Positions 62,666 through 64,000 of a stretch of 64,000 bases of DNA are shown one piece after another; position 1 is the first letter of the stretch; each line of letters begins with the position of its first letter. Location of the stretch: assembly GCA_022072225.1 (NCBI GenBank), contig JAJVIC010000009.1, positions 1,106,482 to 1,170,481 of the forward strand, read 5' to 3'. The position numbers were made by a program, and so were the translations under genes. This DNA is from Bacteroidia bacterium. GTDB taxonomy: Bacteria > Bacteroidota > Bacteroidia > SXHM01. The notes under the pieces were generated by a model that did no database searches, was not told the DNA's origin, and worked only from the letters and a program-made list of their open reading frames with translations.

Positions 62666-62695
62666 CAAAAGTATAAATTTTTACTTACTAAACAA
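62666..62695 (-). promoter_or_regulatory. promoter of rpoD
   Basis: On the minus strand TTG (62695-62693), a 19-nt spacer and TACTTTTG (62673-62666) match the Bacteroidota primary promoter. The -7 element lies about 75 nt before the rpoD ATG. Confidence 0.7.
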
Positions 62696-62734
62696 CACTT
62701 GAAATAAGCTAATGTTTTTATAGGCTAAAAATGA

Positions 62735-62763
62735 GAAAGGCCCCACATATTGCAGAGCCTTTC
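62735..62763 (-). terminator. terminator of the HtrA-type gene
   Basis: GAAAGGCTCTGCA and TGTGGGGCCTTTC pair on the minus strand with three G-U pairs around a 3-nt loop, then CTCATTTTT. It follows the protease stop codon by 19 nt. Confidence 0.7.
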
Positions 62764-62782
62764 CCGACTTTAAAACAGAAAT

Positions 62783-64000
62783 TTACAAACCAAAACCATA
62801 ATATGTTTTAAAGCCATTAGGATAAATACCTTCTATCAAAACGCCTCCTTTTTTATTTTCCAGCGCCATGCTGATATCTTCTTTTGTTTTAATCGGTTTG
62901 CCATCAATTTTGGTGATGATAAACCCTTCTTTTATTCCTGCGCTGCGAAGTTTTCCGCCTCTCATTCCGGTTACTTTCATACCTCTGTCAATTTTTAATT
63001 TTGACATTTCTTCTTTGCTTACCGGCTCAAAGTCAGCCCCCAGAACAGTAATGTTTGCGTTCAGGTCTTTTACAATACGTTCGGTATCACCATTTTTATT
63101 TCTAAGAACGACATTGAATACTTTTTCTTTTCCGTCTCTCAAAACCGTTACCGGAATTTTATCTCCGGGGCGGTAGCGGGCTACCATTTCCTGCAGTTGC
63201 GGTACATTGTCAGAAGCGTGGTCGCCAATGTGTGTGATAATATCACCTTCCACTATTCCGGCTTCTGCTGCCGCTCCGCCTTCGGTAAGTCCATTTACAT
63301 AAACACCTTTCTGTACCGAAATGTTTTTCTCATCGGCTAATTGTGCATCTATATCTCTGATGCTCACGCCAATAAAAGCACGCTGAACTTCACCGAATTC
63401 CATTAAATCATCCACCACTTTGCGTGCAATATTTACAGGAATAGCAAATGAATAACCTGAATAAGAACCGGTTTGTGAAGCAATAGCGGTGTTAATTCCC
63501 ACCAACTCACCTCGACTGTTTACCAAGGCACCACCGCTGTTTCCCGGATTTACAGCTGCATCGGTCTGTATAAATGACTCGATGGCAAATTGTTCCTGCA
63601 GAATATTGATATTCCTTCCTTTTGCGCTCACAATTCCGGCTGTAACGGTTGAAGTGAGGTTAAAGGGATTTCCAACGGCCAATACCCATTCACCCACTTT
63701 TAAATCATCAGAGTTTCCATAGGTAACAAATGGCAGGCCCTGAGCATCTACTTTTAATAAAGCTAAGTCGGTTGTCGGGTCTGTACCAATCACTTTTGCT
63801 TTGTATTTTTTATTGTCATTTAAGGTAATCTCAACCTGCTCTGCATCTTCTACCACGTGATTGTTGGTAACAATATATCCGTCATCAGAAATAATAACTC
63901 CTGAACCGCTTGCCACTTGTGGTTGATATTTTGGCTGCTGTCCGCCATGTCCGCGAAAAAAATCACGGAATGGGTCATAAAAATCAAAGTAATTATTCAT
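62783..64000 (-). CDS. HtrA/DegP-family periplasmic serine protease, 5' end outside window
   Basis: At least 405 residues are encoded, and the N-terminal signal region lies beyond the right edge. The ATG at 63998-64000 is probably internal, as the sequence there (NNYFDFYDPFRDFF) follows the signal and linker in relatives. The trypsin-like domain has the catalytic His in IVTNNHVVEDA, Asp in TTDLALLKV and Ser in NPGNSGGALV. Two PDZ domains follow (IGVSIRDIDAQLADE and the C-terminal GMKVTGMRGGKLRSAGIKEGFIITKIDG). These proteases and chaperones degrade misfolded envelope proteins. The gene is followed by a terminator and then rpoD on the same strand. Confidence 0.93.
   Translation of the reverse strand: MNNYFDFYDPFRDFFRGHGGQQPKYQPQVASGSGVIISDDGYIVTNNHVVEDAEQVEITLNDNKKYKAKVIGTDPTTDLALLKVDAQGLPFVTYGNSDDLKVGEWVLAVGNPFNLTSTVTAGIVSAKGRNINILQEQFAIESFIQTDAAVNPGNSGGALVNSRGELVGINTAIASQTGSYSGYSFAIPVNIARKVVDDLMEFGEVQRAFIGVSIRDIDAQLADEKNISVQKGVYVNGLTEGGAAAEAGIVEGDIITHIGDHASDNVPQLQEMVARYRPGDKIPVTVLRDGKEKVFNVVLRNKNGDTERIVKDLNANITVLGADFEPVSKEEMSKLKIDRGMKVTGMRGGKLRSAGIKEGFIITKIDGKPIKTKEDISMALENKKGGVLIEGIYPNGFKTYYGFGL

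Overview
The window looks like chromosome of a Bacteroidota bacterium. It has several proteins ending in type IX secretion (T9SS) C-terminal domains, SprB-like repeats, a DUF3078 protein, a 287-residue primary sigma factor without region 1.1, OmpA proteins with thrombospondin-type-3 repeats, and promoters of the TTG-N19-TAnnTTTG type. No rRNA and no CRISPR array were seen.

Positions 1-21,460 look like accessory DNA. On the minus strand, a secreted 1,576-residue SprB-repeat protein is followed by an SpvB/FG-GAP (RHS/Tc-toxin-like) gene that runs off the left edge. Then comes a very AT-rich, overlapping five-gene plus-strand operon (7,367-12,446): an ECF transporter S component, a T component, a fused and asymmetrically degenerate double ATPase, an unrecognised protein, and a divergent S-adenosylhomocysteine-hydrolase-like enzyme. 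Next is a mobilization module (12,884-18,131): a coiled-coil membrane protein, a vWA-like protein, a VirD4-type coupling protein, a MobC-like protein, a relaxase and an excisionase-like HTH protein. Converging on it is a two-gene cassette (18,154-21,374) made of a zinc-ribbon PD-(D/E)XK nuclease and a second zinc-ribbon protein. The block ends at the 3' end of a tRNA-Leu gene, a common insertion site for islands. No integrase is visible.

Positions 21,500-40,540 are mostly housekeeping: tRNA-Leu and tRNA-Gly, a DUF3078 protein, mscL, mutS, an rRNA/tRNA methyltransferase, an OmpA protein, folK, sppA, and a likely parE-parC-uvrA operon. A tandem array of 42-bp hairpin-forming units lies between the ends of sppA and a T9SS beta-propeller gene.

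Positions 41,598-50,358 hold what looks like a synthase-dependent exopolysaccharide cluster: a YCF48/TolC-like/TIM-barrel fusion, an HlyD-type adaptor (TTG start), a zinc-ribbon plus degenerate-GGDEF regulator, a processive GT2 synthase and a secreted NodB-type deacetylase with a T9SS tail. The set resembles PNAG or Pel systems in logic but not in parts.

Positions 50,460-64,000 hold an M49-like metallopeptidase, a SPOR-domain outer-membrane protein, a lysyl-oxidase-like T9SS protein, a decayed T9SS tail, a second 42-bp tandem array, rlmB, a DUF2283/toxin-like pair, a GAPDH with a long N-terminal extension, rpoD with a recognisable promoter, and the 3' part of an HtrA/DegP protease gene at the right edge.
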